A stretch of DNA of 64,000 bases from Blautia coccoides (GTDB lineage: Bacteria > Bacillota > Clostridia > Lachnospirales > Lachnospiraceae). A model generated the notes under the pieces. That model was not told the origin of the DNA, did not search any database, and worked only from the letters and a program-made list of their open reading frames with translations. The position numbers and the translations under genes were made by a program. How positions within the stretch are numbered: position 1 is the stretch's first letter; each line of letters starts with the position of its first letter. Where the stretch lies: the NCBI RefSeq assembly GCF_034355335.1, contig NZ_CP136422.1, forward strand, positions 4,498,501 through 4,562,500, in the 5' to 3' direction. Of the stretch, positions 37,033-45,347 are shown piece after piece.

Positions 37033-37041
37033 TGCTACAAT
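37033..37041 (+). promoter_or_regulatory. Extended -10 promoter for the WecE-like gene
   Basis: TGC plus TACAAT (37,036-37,041) on the plus strand lies 55 nt before the ATG at 37,096, preceded by a T-rich stretch. Confidence 0.4.
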
Positions 37042-37095
37042 AATAATGTTTTTCATTAATTCAACCCGGAGTATGTTTTTATAAAGGAGTTCCTT

Positions 37096-38223
37096 ATGAT
37101 TGATTTTAATATTCCGCCTTACGTAGGCAAAGAAATGGACTATATAAAAGAAGCTGTAACTAATCGCAAGATATGTGGTGATGGTACCTTCACCCACAAA
37201 TGCAGCAACTGGATGAAAGAACATTTTGATGTAAACCAGGTTTTTCTAACCACATCCTGTACACATGCCCTGGAAATGGCTGCTGTTTTGACAGACATCA
37301 AGCCTGGAGATGAGGTGATTCTCCCATCCTATACTTTTGTTTCAACAGCAGACGCCTTTGTTCAAAGAGGGGCTTCTCTTGTATTTGTAGATATCAGACC
37401 TGATACCATGAATATAGATGAAACACTTATTGAAGATGCCATCACATCACGTACCAGAGTAATTGTACCGGTTCATTATGCCGGTGTTTCGTGTGAAATG
37501 GACACTATCATGGATATTGCAAAACGTCATGATTTAAAAGTAGTTGAAGACGCCGCACAGGGCTTTGCTTCTTATTATAGAGGAAAAAGCCTTGGTACAA
37601 TTGGTCATTTTGGATGCTTAAGTTTTCATGAGACTAAGAATCTTAGTATGGGTGAAGGCGGTGCACTTCTTTTTCAAGATACAGCTTATCAGGAAAAAGC
37701 TGAGATTCTCAGGGAAAAAGGAACAGACAGAAGTAAATTTTTCCGGGGACAGATTGATAAGTACACCTGGCAGGATTATGGTTCGTCCTATCTTCCCAGT
37801 GATATGAATGCCGCGTATCTATGGGCACAGCTCGAAATGGCATCACAGATACAGGATGACCGTATGGCAAGTTATGAATTCTATAATAATGCCCTTAAGC
37901 CTTTGGCAGATAAAGGTTATCTGGAACAGCCTTATGTACCGGAGGAGTGTCAGCATAATGCGCATATGTATTACATAAAATTACGGAATTTGGAAGAACG
38001 AACGAAGTTTATTTCTTTTTTGAAAGAACATGGTATTTTAAGTGTATTTCATTATATCCCTCTCCACTCTGCTCCTGCCGGCTTAAAATACGGTCGTTTT
38101 TTTAGAGAGGATAAGTATACTACTAAGGAAAGCGAACGTTTGGTGAGACTTCCCATGTACTATCATTTGAATTTAAAAGATAAGGAATATATCGTGGAGA
38201 CTATTTTTAAATATTTCACCTGA
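37096..38223 (+). CDS. rffA: dTDP-4-amino-4,6-dideoxygalactose transaminase (WecE/RffA)
   Basis: The 375-residue DegT/DnrJ-type PLP enzyme follows E. coli WecE closely: KICGDGTFTHKCSNWM, GDEVILPSYTFVSTADAFV, RPDTMNIDETLIEDAI, VIVPVHYAGVSCEMDTIM, VVEDAAQGFASYY (PLP-binding Asp), FGCLSFHETKNLSMGEGGAL (Schiff-base Lys in HETKN) and the C-terminal HYIPLHSAPAGLKYGRF. It transfers an amino group to dTDP-4-keto-6-deoxyglucose to give dTDP-Fuc4N. ATG follows AAAGGAG at 6 nt. It stands convergent to two small EamA genes and next to a plus-strand GT2/PLP/ATP-grasp unit, suggesting the aminosugar is used there. No WecD acetyltransferase is present in the window. Confidence 0.93.
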   Translation: MIDFNIPPYVGKEMDYIKEAVTNRKICGDGTFTHKCSNWMKEHFDVNQVFLTTSCTHALEMAAVLTDIKPGDEVILPSYTFVSTADAFVQRGASLVFVDIRPDTMNIDETLIEDAITSRTRVIVPVHYAGVSCEMDTIMDIAKRHDLKVVEDAAQGFASYYRGKSLGTIGHFGCLSFHETKNLSMGEGGALLFQDTAYQEKAEILREKGTDRSKFFRGQIDKYTWQDYGSSYLPSDMNAAYLWAQLEMASQIQDDRMASYEFYNNALKPLADKGYLEQPYVPEECQHNAHMYYIKLRNLEERTKFISFLKEHGILSVFHYIPLHSAPAGLKYGRFFREDKYTTKESERLVRLPMYYHLNLKDKEYIVETIFKYFT

Positions 38224-38239
38224 CATTCCTTGATCTAAA

Positions 38240-38277
38240 AAGGGAATTGCAGAATCATAAGACTCTGTAATTCCCTT
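38240..38277. terminator. Bidirectional intrinsic terminator
   Basis: A 14-bp imperfect stem (38,240-38,253 with 38,264-38,277) between the convergent aminotransferase and EamA genes ends in a T-run on the minus strand. Confidence 0.75.
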
Positions 38278-38292
38278 CCTCATATCCATGCT

Positions 38293-38631
38293 CTATCCCA
38301 GGGTATAAACGAAAATACCTGTGATAATGATCAGATTCCCTATTATTTTTCCCCTAGTAAATTTTTCCTTTAAAATAAAATATGACAGCAGCATAACAAA
38401 AACATAACTAAACGTATCAATCACGGACCCATACTTCATGTCCACATGAGTAAACGCATAAGTATTTAACAGCAGTACCCCTCCAAATATACCATATGCC
38501 GTGATCACATGCCAATTCAAATATTCAAATATGGGATGGCTGTATTCCTTATTTGCACTCTGCTTCAAAAGAAGTTGTGAAAATGCCGTAAAAAAAGTTC
38601 CAATAAACAGGATAATCATATATTTATTCAT
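38293..38631 (-). CDS. Small EamA/SMR-type membrane protein (ArnF-like)
   Basis: The 112-residue protein has four predicted helices: MIILFIGTFFTAFSQLLLKQ, ITAYGIFGGVLLLNTYAF, VIDTFSYVFVMLLSYFIL and IIGNLIIITGIFVYTLG. This is the size and layout of SMR/EamA half-transporters, such as ArnE and ArnF, which together flip undecaprenyl-phosphate aminoarabinose. The gene overlaps the preceding EamA gene by 8 bp, so the two are a coupled pair. Its neighbours are WecE and an ArnC/GtrB-like transferase, which supports a role in flipping a lipid-linked aminosugar; this is inferred from context. A drug-exporter role is the alternative. Confidence 0.75.
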   Translation of the reverse strand: MNKYMIILFIGTFFTAFSQLLLKQSANKEYSHPIFEYLNWHVITAYGIFGGVLLLNTYAFTHVDMKYGSVIDTFSYVFVMLLSYFILKEKFTRGKIIGNLIIITGIFVYTLG

Positions 38632-38989
38632 ATTTTTGCACCACCAATACTCCTAATAATACAATAAAAAGTCCAATTATATTTTTTATGGTCAGAACTT
38701 CGTGAAAAATAATGACCGCCCAGATTTGTGACCATATCAGATACACACTCTTATTGGCATAAGCAACACTGAGCTCAAATCTTTGAATGATTTTCTGCCA
38801 AGCCAACGCATAGATAAAACAGTCAAAAAGCATTAGGAAAAAGAAAAAATATAATCTGATTCCCCAAATCCCGTTCTTATTGAATTCCATGGACGCCATT
38901 TTAGTAAAAACAGGGGTGAAAGAAAAAATCATAATACTGATATGTAAAAGAATATAATCCTGTACCCTTCTCTTTTTCGAAACAGCCAT
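38624..38989 (-). CDS. Small EamA/SMR-type membrane protein (ArnE-like)
   Basis: The 121-residue protein has four predicted helices: YILLHISIMIFSFTPVFTKM, GIRLYFFFFLMLFDCFIYAL, VAYANKSVYLIWSQIWAVII and IIGLFIVLLGVLVV. It is followed with 8 bp overlap by the second small EamA gene and has its own divergent promoter at 39,053-39,081, shared region with the GT2 operon. Two different small subunits in tandem is the arrangement of heterodimeric SMR transporters and of ArnE/ArnF. GAAGGGAAG precedes the ATG. Confidence 0.75.
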   Translation of the reverse strand: MAVSKKRRVQDYILLHISIMIFSFTPVFTKMASMEFNKNGIWGIRLYFFFFLMLFDCFIYALAWQKIIQRFELSVAYANKSVYLIWSQIWAVIIFHEVLTIKNIIGLFIVLLGVLVVQKYE

Positions 38990-39052
38990 CTACTTCCCTT
39001 CTTTCTGTAATTTATCCAACTGTACATTTTCTGCTTTTGTACAGCTTTTTAT

Positions 39053-39081
39053 AGTATAACATCCTTCGTCCCGGGAAACAA
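39053..39081 (-). promoter_or_regulatory. Sigma-A type promoter for the EamA pair
   Basis: TTGTTT (39,076-39,081) and TATACT (39,053-39,058) on the minus strand are 17 bp apart. It is divergent from the GT2 promoter only 6 bp away. Confidence 0.65.
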
Positions 39082-39086
39082 GTCTA

Positions 39087-39115
39087 TTGAAACCCTTGTT
39101 GTAAAATGTTATAAT
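39087..39115 (+). promoter_or_regulatory. Sigma-A type promoter for the GT2/PLP/ATP-grasp operon
   Basis: TTGAAA (39,087-39,092) and a perfect TATAAT (39,110-39,115) are 17 bp apart, with the start codon 39 nt downstream. Confidence 0.8.
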
Positions 39116-39153
39116 AGTCGCGGCGGTTGAAAAACAACCCCGGAGGTAAAAAA

Positions 39154-40083
39154 ATGAGTTTATATTCTGTCGTTGTTCCTGTTTATAATTCAGAAAACAC
39201 TTTGGAAGAACTTTATGCCAGATTAAAGGATGTTTTTGAAAATACCATGCAGGAAGAATTTGAATTAATATTGGTTGATGATAGTTCCCGGGATAATTCC
39301 TATGTCGTAATGGAAAAACTTCACAGGAAGGATAACCGGGTTAAGATCATCCAAATGGCCAAAAATTTCGGTCAGCATCCAGCGCTTTTGTGTGGTTTTT
39401 CTTTTGCCAAAGGTGATTTTATTATCACTATGGATGATGATCTGCAGCACCGTCCGGAAGAAATACCAAAAATGGCTGCTGCAATCAAAGAACATGATGA
39501 TGTGGATGTGATCATTGCCAAATATGAGAACCGTAAGCATAACTTTATAAGAAGACTGGGAACCCGAATTTCTGTCTACGCAACATCTAAAATGTTGAAT
39601 AAAGACCCCAATCTGGAAATCACCAGCTTTCGGCTTATGCGAAGATTTATTGTGGAAGCAATTCTAAATACCAACACTCACCTTCCGCAAATTGGAAATT
39701 TATTGGTTCAGAGCAGTAACCGCATTATAAATGTTCCTGTACATCATGATCCACGTAAAGTAGGAAAAAGCAATTACACCTTCCGCAGACTTGCAAAGGA
39801 TTTAATTTACGATATCACTTCCAACTCGGCCATACCATTGCTTCTGGTCAGGGATTTAGGTATATTTAGTTTTCTAGTCAGTATTATACTCGGCCTTTTC
39901 TATCTCATACGCTATTTTATCTATGGGGTATCGGTAGAGGGATGGACAACTCTAGTCCTTCTTATCTTGGCATATAATGGAATAATATTATTAGCTATTG
40001 GTATCATCGGGCAATATTTAATGAATATACTGAATGAAGCAAAAAAAATGCCCAATTATGTCATCAGAAAAAAGGAGTTATAA
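39154..40083 (+). CDS. ArnC/GtrB-like polyprenyl-phosphate glycosyltransferase
   Basis: This protein of about 309 residues has the GT2 domain (YSVVVPVYNSENTL, DDSSRDNS, AKNFGQHPALLCGFSFA, ITMDDDLQHRPEEI, then DPRKVGKSNYTFRRL) and two C-terminal helices near residues 235-260 and 270-298. This is the ArnC/GtrB architecture, transferring a sugar to undecaprenyl phosphate on the cytosolic side. ATG at 39,154 follows GGAGG at 7 nt; the frame's upstream ATG at 39,127 lacks a site. It leads a three-gene operon with a PLP-fold protein and an ATP-grasp protein, and lies opposite two small EamA flippase-like genes and WecE. A lipid-linked 4-amino-sugar product is therefore a reasonable hypothesis. Confidence 0.88.
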   Translation: MSLYSVVVPVYNSENTLEELYARLKDVFENTMQEEFELILVDDSSRDNSYVVMEKLHRKDNRVKIIQMAKNFGQHPALLCGFSFAKGDFIITMDDDLQHRPEEIPKMAAAIKEHDDVDVIIAKYENRKHNFIRRLGTRISVYATSKMLNKDPNLEITSFRLMRRFIVEAILNTNTHLPQIGNLLVQSSNRIINVPVHHDPRKVGKSNYTFRRLAKDLIYDITSNSAIPLLLVRDLGIFSFLVSIILGLFYLIRYFIYGVSVEGWTTLVLLILAYNGIILLAIGIIGQYLMNILNEAKKMPNYVIRKKEL

Positions 40084-40106
40084 TATAAAACAAAGGATAT
40101 TTATAT

Positions 40107-41087
40107 ATGAATGAAATCGGCGGTTATTTGGAATTGGAGAATTTTACAGGAGAAGAATATTATCCTGAACTGTTAAAATTAAATCTTGGAAGAACGGCAC
40201 TCTTATTTGCACTGGATTATCTTAAAGTCAAAAAACTGTGGCTGCCCTATTTTCTTTGTGATTCTGTAATTTCCATATGTTCAGATATACCTATAACATT
40301 GGAATGGTACCACATTAATACAGAATTTGAACCGATTCTTCCCATTAGCGAATTAAACGATGGAGAATATATCTATGTTGTAAACTATTACGGACAAATC
40401 TCCGAACAGCAGCTTTTGAGCTATAAAAGACGATACAGGAACATCCTCCTGGATAATACACACGCTTTTTTCCAAAAGCCTCTGCCAGATATCCCGGTAC
40501 TTTATTCCTGCAGAAAATTTTTCGGACTGCCGGATGGTGCATACCTCTTTCTTGGCAATGTACCAAAGGATCTACTGTCTGAATATCCGATAGATTTTTC
40601 CTCCTCCAGAATGGGACATATTCTCGGGCGTTACGAGCATTCAGCTTCAGATTATTATAACGATATGCTGGAAAATGCTCGTCATTATTATGAGGAGCCA
40701 ATAAAAAGAATGTCACACCTGACAGAAAATCTACTGAAAGGGATTGATTACTCTGCCGTGCGTAAAAAACGCACTGAGAATTATGCAGTACTTGCCTCTG
40801 CCTTAAATCAATACAATTCGCTTTCTTTATTGCATCCAGATGGTCCTTTCGTTTATCCTTTTTATTGTCCAAACGGCATAAATATCCGAAAAAAACTGGC
40901 AGCAGAGAAAATTTTTGTACCAACATACTGGAGTAATGTCATTAATCAAATGCCCGGAAATACCCTTGAGTATGACTATGCAGCCAATATTCTTCCCCTT
41001 CCCTGTGATCAGAGATACAACAAGAAACATATGGAACACATTCTACAGGTTCTGAAACTAATAATGAAAGGCCAGAATAACATATGA
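40107..41087 (+). CDS. Short PLP-dependent aminotransferase-fold protein
   Basis: I do not recognise a named family for this 326-residue protein, but it reads like a shortened fold-type I (DegT-like) aminotransferase. NLGRTALLFALDYL matches the phosphate-cup region, NILLDNTHAFF offers the Asp that contacts the PLP pyridine, and YSCRKFFGLPDGAYLF offers the Schiff-base Lys in a SCRK-F-GLPDG context. It is about 45 residues shorter than typical DegT enzymes. The start ATG has AAAGG 8 nt upstream, and its stop overlaps the ATP-grasp start (ATGA). It could be an aminotransferase or a PLP enzyme on an amino acid that the ATP-grasp protein then ligates; both are inferences. Confidence 0.6.
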   Translation: MNEIGGYLELENFTGEEYYPELLKLNLGRTALLFALDYLKVKKLWLPYFLCDSVISICSDIPITLEWYHINTEFEPILPISELNDGEYIYVVNYYGQISEQQLLSYKRRYRNILLDNTHAFFQKPLPDIPVLYSCRKFFGLPDGAYLFLGNVPKDLLSEYPIDFSSSRMGHILGRYEHSASDYYNDMLENARHYYEEPIKRMSHLTENLLKGIDYSAVRKKRTENYAVLASALNQYNSLSLLHPDGPFVYPFYCPNGINIRKKLAAEKIFVPTYWSNVINQMPGNTLEYDYAANILPLPCDQRYNKKHMEHILQVLKLIMKGQNNI

Positions 41088-42343
41088 TAAAGCAAAGATT
41101 GTTAATATTGGGCTCATTAAGAGAGTTTGTACAATTAATACAAACTGCAAAATCCAGAGGCATTTACACCATTGTCTGTGATGGATATCCGAACAGTATC
41201 GGAAAAACATTTGCTGACAAATCCTACGATATTGACGTTGGGGATACTGATCGTATAGTATCTATATGTCAGCTCGAGAGAGTAGACGGCATCATTACTT
41301 CCTTTTCTGACTATCTTTTTGAATGTATGGTAAAAATAGCAAACAAAGCTGGCCTGAAATGCTATTTTTCTCCTGAAAAACTGGATTATTACAGAAATAA
41401 GGATGTTATGAAACAAATGTTTGAAAAGCTCAAAATCCCAACTGCAAAATATAAACGGCTGGGTATTGGTTTTTCAGATTCGGAATTGGATGATATGGAA
41501 TTCCCGGTTGTTGTTAAGCCGTTGGACAAGTATGGTTCCCGCGGCGTTCTTGTTCTGTATTCTGTAGAAGAAATAAAAAAACACTTTGATTTTGTCTGCG
41601 CTACTTCCGAGGTAAAAGAAATCCTTGTGGAGGAATATAACGATGGTTACGAATTTAATATGATGAGCTGGGTCCTGGACGGAAAGGTATATGTCATCAG
41701 TATTGCAGATAGGGAAAAAACCCCTGTATGTACCAATGACATTCCCATCAGCACTCGAAACGTATATCCTTCCAAACTTATCCACAATGTCTATGCAGAG
41801 GCAAAGGATATTCTACAGCGGGTTGCCAACTTTACAGGACAGACAAGCGGAGTTCTTTCTATGCAGTTTTTCTGGTCTCCCGGAGCCCCCATATCCGTCT
41901 GCGAGGTTGCCGGAAGATTCTTTGGTTATGAACATGAACTGGTAGATTATTGCTGTGGCCTGAAAGTAGAAAACCTGCTCCTAGATTATCTTTACAATGA
42001 ATCAGCTCTGCGGAGAACCTTAAAACTCCATTCACCTTTTTTCGATAAAACAAGTGCTGTACTATATTTTCACGGAAAAAATGGCTTAATGGTGGATAAT
42101 CAAGATGCCGCTGTAAAGCTTTCATCCATGAAAGGTATTATGGATTCCTGGTTATTCTATAAAAAGGGAGAACGGATCATTCCCCATGGTGTAAATCCCT
42201 ATGCAGTCCGATATTATATTACTGCTAAATCACGGACGGAAGCAGATTACATGACAAATTATATTTTTGAGCATATATCTATTACTACTCCTGAAGGCGA
42301 AGAAGTCTTATATCAAAACCATATGCCGGAATATCCACTTTAG
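41084..42343 (+). CDS. ATP-grasp domain ligase
   Basis: This 419-residue protein has a preATP-grasp Rossmann-like start (RLLILGSLREFVQLIQTA, IYTIVCDGYPNS) and an ATP-grasp domain from about residue 115: FPVVVKPLDKYGSRGVLVL (ATP-binding Lys and Gly loop), EILVEEYNDGYEFN and ISVCEVAGRFFGYE (metal-binding acidic region). A C-terminal domain of about 120 residues follows. Carboxylate-amine ligases of this kind join a carboxylic acid, often an amino acid, to an amine via an acylphosphate. ATGA overlap couples it to the PLP-fold gene. An obvious amine acceptor in the neighbourhood is the 4-amino-sugar made by WecE, but this has not been shown. Confidence 0.82.
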   Translation: MIKQRLLILGSLREFVQLIQTAKSRGIYTIVCDGYPNSIGKTFADKSYDIDVGDTDRIVSICQLERVDGIITSFSDYLFECMVKIANKAGLKCYFSPEKLDYYRNKDVMKQMFEKLKIPTAKYKRLGIGFSDSELDDMEFPVVVKPLDKYGSRGVLVLYSVEEIKKHFDFVCATSEVKEILVEEYNDGYEFNMMSWVLDGKVYVISIADREKTPVCTNDIPISTRNVYPSKLIHNVYAEAKDILQRVANFTGQTSGVLSMQFFWSPGAPISVCEVAGRFFGYEHELVDYCCGLKVENLLLDYLYNESALRRTLKLHSPFFDKTSAVLYFHGKNGLMVDNQDAAVKLSSMKGIMDSWLFYKKGERIIPHGVNPYAVRYYITAKSRTEADYMTNYIFEHISITTPEGEEVLYQNHMPEYPL

Positions 42344-42360
42344 TAATTTAAAAATTCATA

Positions 42361-42409
42361 AAAAAACTGTCCGGCTGTACCAATTTCGAGTACAGCCGGA
42401 CAGTTTTAT
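42361..42409. terminator. Bidirectional intrinsic terminator
   Basis: A 17-bp perfect stem (42,363-42,379 with 42,391-42,407), A-rich before and T-rich after, between the convergent ATP-grasp and L,D-transpeptidase genes. Confidence 0.9.
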
Positions 42410-42419
42410 TTTAAATATT

Positions 42420-45173
42420 TTACCAAATATCTGTTGGATCTTTCAAGTTTACTCCATATGGCAGTTTAATGGTAGCTGGTTTATCGAATGGTTCATAATA
42501 TCCATCGCCGATCGTAACCATGGTGCCTCTGCCAGTGTTGTCATAAATCCATTTAGCATCTCGCACACATACACGAATACAACCATGAGATGCAGGCTGC
42601 CCCAGCATATTATAATCTGCAGCGGCAAGATTGTACTGGCTCTGGGAAGAACCAGCTACAGAGTGAATGAATATACCATTCACTACATGTGATGTCCACT
42701 GTCCCCAGGAAGGTCCCATTAAGATATGCCATCTATCCTGATCACCAATATAGAAGGTCCCCGCAGGAGTCAGCGTAATTGGATTACCTACAGAACAGGT
42801 AATTGACTTAACTGGTATAGTCCATCCATTACTACCATCCTTTGCCAGAACAGTTATCTGACATTTTGTACGATTCACACGAAGTCTGTAAGGTCCGCCT
42901 ACCATTCCACTTACATCCTGCTGTAAAGCTCCGCTTCCTGTAAAGTACATTTTATAACCCCTGATGTAATGCCATCCAGTTAACATGACACCATTTCCAT
43001 CGAGATAATACCAATTTCCATTCCAAGCTACATATTCATTCTTAGCATAAGTACCGTTGCTCTTCTTAAAATAGTATGTGGATCCGCTCTTTTCCCAATT
43101 TCCAATGGTATTTACATTTACTGTACCATAACCTGGTATCCAACGTCCATTTTTATCAACATAATAGCCGCCAATTGTAGTATCTTTCAGCATGGCTCCG
43201 CTACTGCCCACATAATAGTAAGTATCGATCCAAGCATTTCGGGCCATAGCTCCGTTCCCATAAGAATAATACCACTCTCCACCTACCAAGTACCAACCGG
43301 TCTTCATGCCTCCGTTACCTGGTGTCAGATAATACCAGGTTCCGCCCAGAGACAACCATCCCTGTGCCATAGCTCCATTTCCGTTCAGATAATACCAGGT
43401 TCCGCCAGTCATGAGCCAACCTGTCTGCATTGCTCCGCTTCCGTTCAGATAATACCAGGTTCCTTTCTGATTCAACCAGCCAACCTGCATTGCTCCGCTT
43501 CCCGGTGCTAAATAGTACCAGGTTCCGTTTACCAATGCCCAGCCTTGTGCCATAGCTCCGCTTCCAGTCAGATAATACCATGTATTGCCCAGCAATAACC
43601 AGCCTGTCTGCATAGCCCCACTGCCGTTACTGTAATACCAGGTACTGCCAACTTTATACCAACCGGTCTTCATCACACCGCTTCCCGGTGTCAGATAATA
43701 CCAGGTTCCGTTTATCTTTGCCCAACCCTGAGCCATAACCCCGTTGTCATTCAAATAGTACCAGTTATTTCCCAGTGCAAGCCAGCCAGTTTTCATATAT
43801 CCGTTGCCGTCAAAGTAATATTTCTGTCCTTTTACTGTATACCAGCAGTTTGCCGGCCAGCTTCCGTCTTCTTTCTGGTACCACCATCCGGTCGTATTCT
43901 GCTTCCATCCTTCCGGATAAACTTTATAAGATTTGGTACATTTACCATCTTTGTCAAAGAAATACCTTACCCCTTTTACAACAACAGATGTATTTTTCTT
44001 AACCGTGCCATCTTTATTCACGTAATACTTCTTACCATTGATGGTCTGCAGTCCGGTTTTGGCTGTCTGTTTTCCATCCGCACCAAAATAGTAAAACTTC
44101 TTACCGTCTGCTATCCATTTGGATTTGGCATAGCTTCCGTCTTCATTCATCCAGTAATTACTGCCGTTTATTTTCTGAAGACCTGTTTTGCCCTGTGTCT
44201 GCACACCATTGTCATCAAAATAATAATATTTGCCGTCCTGCTCTTTCCACACAGCAGTCTCGGGATTGCCATCTTCGCCGATCCAGTAATTGACGCCTTC
44301 AATATTTTGAAGTCCTGTTGGCATACCTTCTGTCAGTCTACTTCCGTCTTCACCAAAATAATAGAATGTTCTGCTTCCATCATCTGCTGTATCAATCTTC
44401 CAGGTGTTCTTTAACGGCATACCCTCTGCATCCAGCCAGTATGTATAGTCAACACCATCATCACCTTTGATAACATTCAGCCCCTCCATGACACTTTTAG
44501 GAGTCTGGAGACCTGCTGCCAGCTTCGCGTCCGCATCACCGTCTGCATCTTCCTCTGACGTATAATACTGGAACGAACCATCTTCATTCAAATACCAAAA
44601 ACCGCCGACACCTGTAAGCCCATTCTCACCGGCTTCTAGTGCATAAATCAGGGTTGTCGGCCCATACTCATCATCATTATAAACAACGGTCTCATAAAGA
44701 CCAACTGTCTTATCGCCTAAATCAAGTTGTGCAAAAGGATTTGGTGTCTTAACTTCTTCCGTGTTGTCTCCCTGGACTTCATAATACGTCCAGACACCAC
44801 TCTGCTTATCCACTTCCCATTTCTTCTGATATCCCTTAAATCCATCTAGGGATTCATAATATCTGAATATCATCTTTTCTTCTGTCCGCTCTAACGTCCA
44901 ATGGTCATCCTGGGCAACCTCTGCATCATGGTTTACTTCACCTGACGTATCACCGGTCTGGTCCTCACCATTTTGCCCATTTGTAGGTATACTTGTATCC
45001 CCCAGATCATTATCCGTTGTTCCGCCCCCTTCATTCAGCGGATCCGTAAGCTCTGTAACCTGCTTCGGTGCTTCACTGCCATCCGCAGCTGCTGCTCCTA
45101 CCGGAAGAACAGAAGTGATCGTGACCGCTGCCGTAAGCATTAATGCCAACAGCTTCATCCTACGCTTCTTCAT
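42420..45173 (-). CDS. Secreted L,D-transpeptidase (YkuD) with choline-binding-type repeats
   Basis: The 917-residue precursor has a signal peptide (about residues 1-28), an acidic Thr/Gly-rich linker, then a long array of CW_binding-like repeats from about residue 240 to 755. Early repeats are longer and Asp-rich (INGSNYWMNEDGSYAKSKW); later ones are the canonical short type. The C-terminal 160 residues form a YkuD domain (RLRVNRTKCQITVLAKDG, TPAGTFYIGD, GIFIHSVAG, ASHGCIRVCVRDAKWIYDN), with the catalytic Cys in SHGCIRV. It should make 3-3 peptidoglycan cross-links or attach a protein to peptidoglycan. The repeats would hold it at the decorated wall polymer. A promoter lies at 45,266-45,294. 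Confidence 0.93.
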   Translation of the reverse strand: MKKRRMKLLALMLTAAVTITSVLPVGAAAADGSEAPKQVTELTDPLNEGGGTTDNDLGDTSIPTNGQNGEDQTGDTSGEVNHDAEVAQDDHWTLERTEEKMIFRYYESLDGFKGYQKKWEVDKQSGVWTYYEVQGDNTEEVKTPNPFAQLDLGDKTVGLYETVVYNDDEYGPTTLIYALEAGENGLTGVGGFWYLNEDGSFQYYTSEEDADGDADAKLAAGLQTPKSVMEGLNVIKGDDGVDYTYWLDAEGMPLKNTWKIDTADDGSRTFYYFGEDGSRLTEGMPTGLQNIEGVNYWIGEDGNPETAVWKEQDGKYYYFDDNGVQTQGKTGLQKINGSNYWMNEDGSYAKSKWIADGKKFYYFGADGKQTAKTGLQTINGKKYYVNKDGTVKKNTSVVVKGVRYFFDKDGKCTKSYKVYPEGWKQNTTGWWYQKEDGSWPANCWYTVKGQKYYFDGNGYMKTGWLALGNNWYYLNDNGVMAQGWAKINGTWYYLTPGSGVMKTGWYKVGSTWYYSNGSGAMQTGWLLLGNTWYYLTGSGAMAQGWALVNGTWYYLAPGSGAMQVGWLNQKGTWYYLNGSGAMQTGWLMTGGTWYYLNGNGAMAQGWLSLGGTWYYLTPGNGGMKTGWYLVGGEWYYSYGNGAMARNAWIDTYYYVGSSGAMLKDTTIGGYYVDKNGRWIPGYGTVNVNTIGNWEKSGSTYYFKKSNGTYAKNEYVAWNGNWYYLDGNGVMLTGWHYIRGYKMYFTGSGALQQDVSGMVGGPYRLRVNRTKCQITVLAKDGSNGWTIPVKSITCSVGNPITLTPAGTFYIGDQDRWHILMGPSWGQWTSHVVNGIFIHSVAGSSQSQYNLAAADYNMLGQPASHGCIRVCVRDAKWIYDNTGRGTMVTIGDGYYEPFDKPATIKLPYGVNLKDPTDIW
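42910..44460 (-). repeat. CW_binding repeat array in the L,D-transpeptidase
   Basis: About 25 aromatic repeat units in two subtypes precede the YkuD domain. The central ones read like LNGNGAMAQGWLSLGGTWYY and are very similar at DNA level. Confidence 0.88.
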
Positions 45174-45265
45174 ATAATTCCCTCTACTTTCCAGCTTTAC
45201 GCTCTTATTTATCTCCTGGATACGTTTGTATCAATCAGGTATACTCTCCCTCTAGAGATATTACC

Positions 45266-45294
45266 ATTTTACCATTTTTTACAGTTTATTACAA
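45266..45294 (-). promoter_or_regulatory. Sigma-A type promoter for the L,D-transpeptidase gene
   Basis: TTGTAA (45,289-45,294) and TAAAAT (45,266-45,271) on the minus strand are 17 bp apart, giving a leader of about 85 nt. Confidence 0.6.
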
Positions 45295-45347
45295 CCTGAC
45301 AGGAGAAATGTAATATTAAATTTCTTTTACAGTCTCATGAACTTTGC

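Noticed and set aside
38293..38989. Multidrug resistance role for the paired small EamA proteins
   Set aside because: Size fits SMR drug exporters, but the context of aminosugar and polyprenyl-phosphate genes favours an ArnE/ArnF-like flippase; kept only as an alternative.
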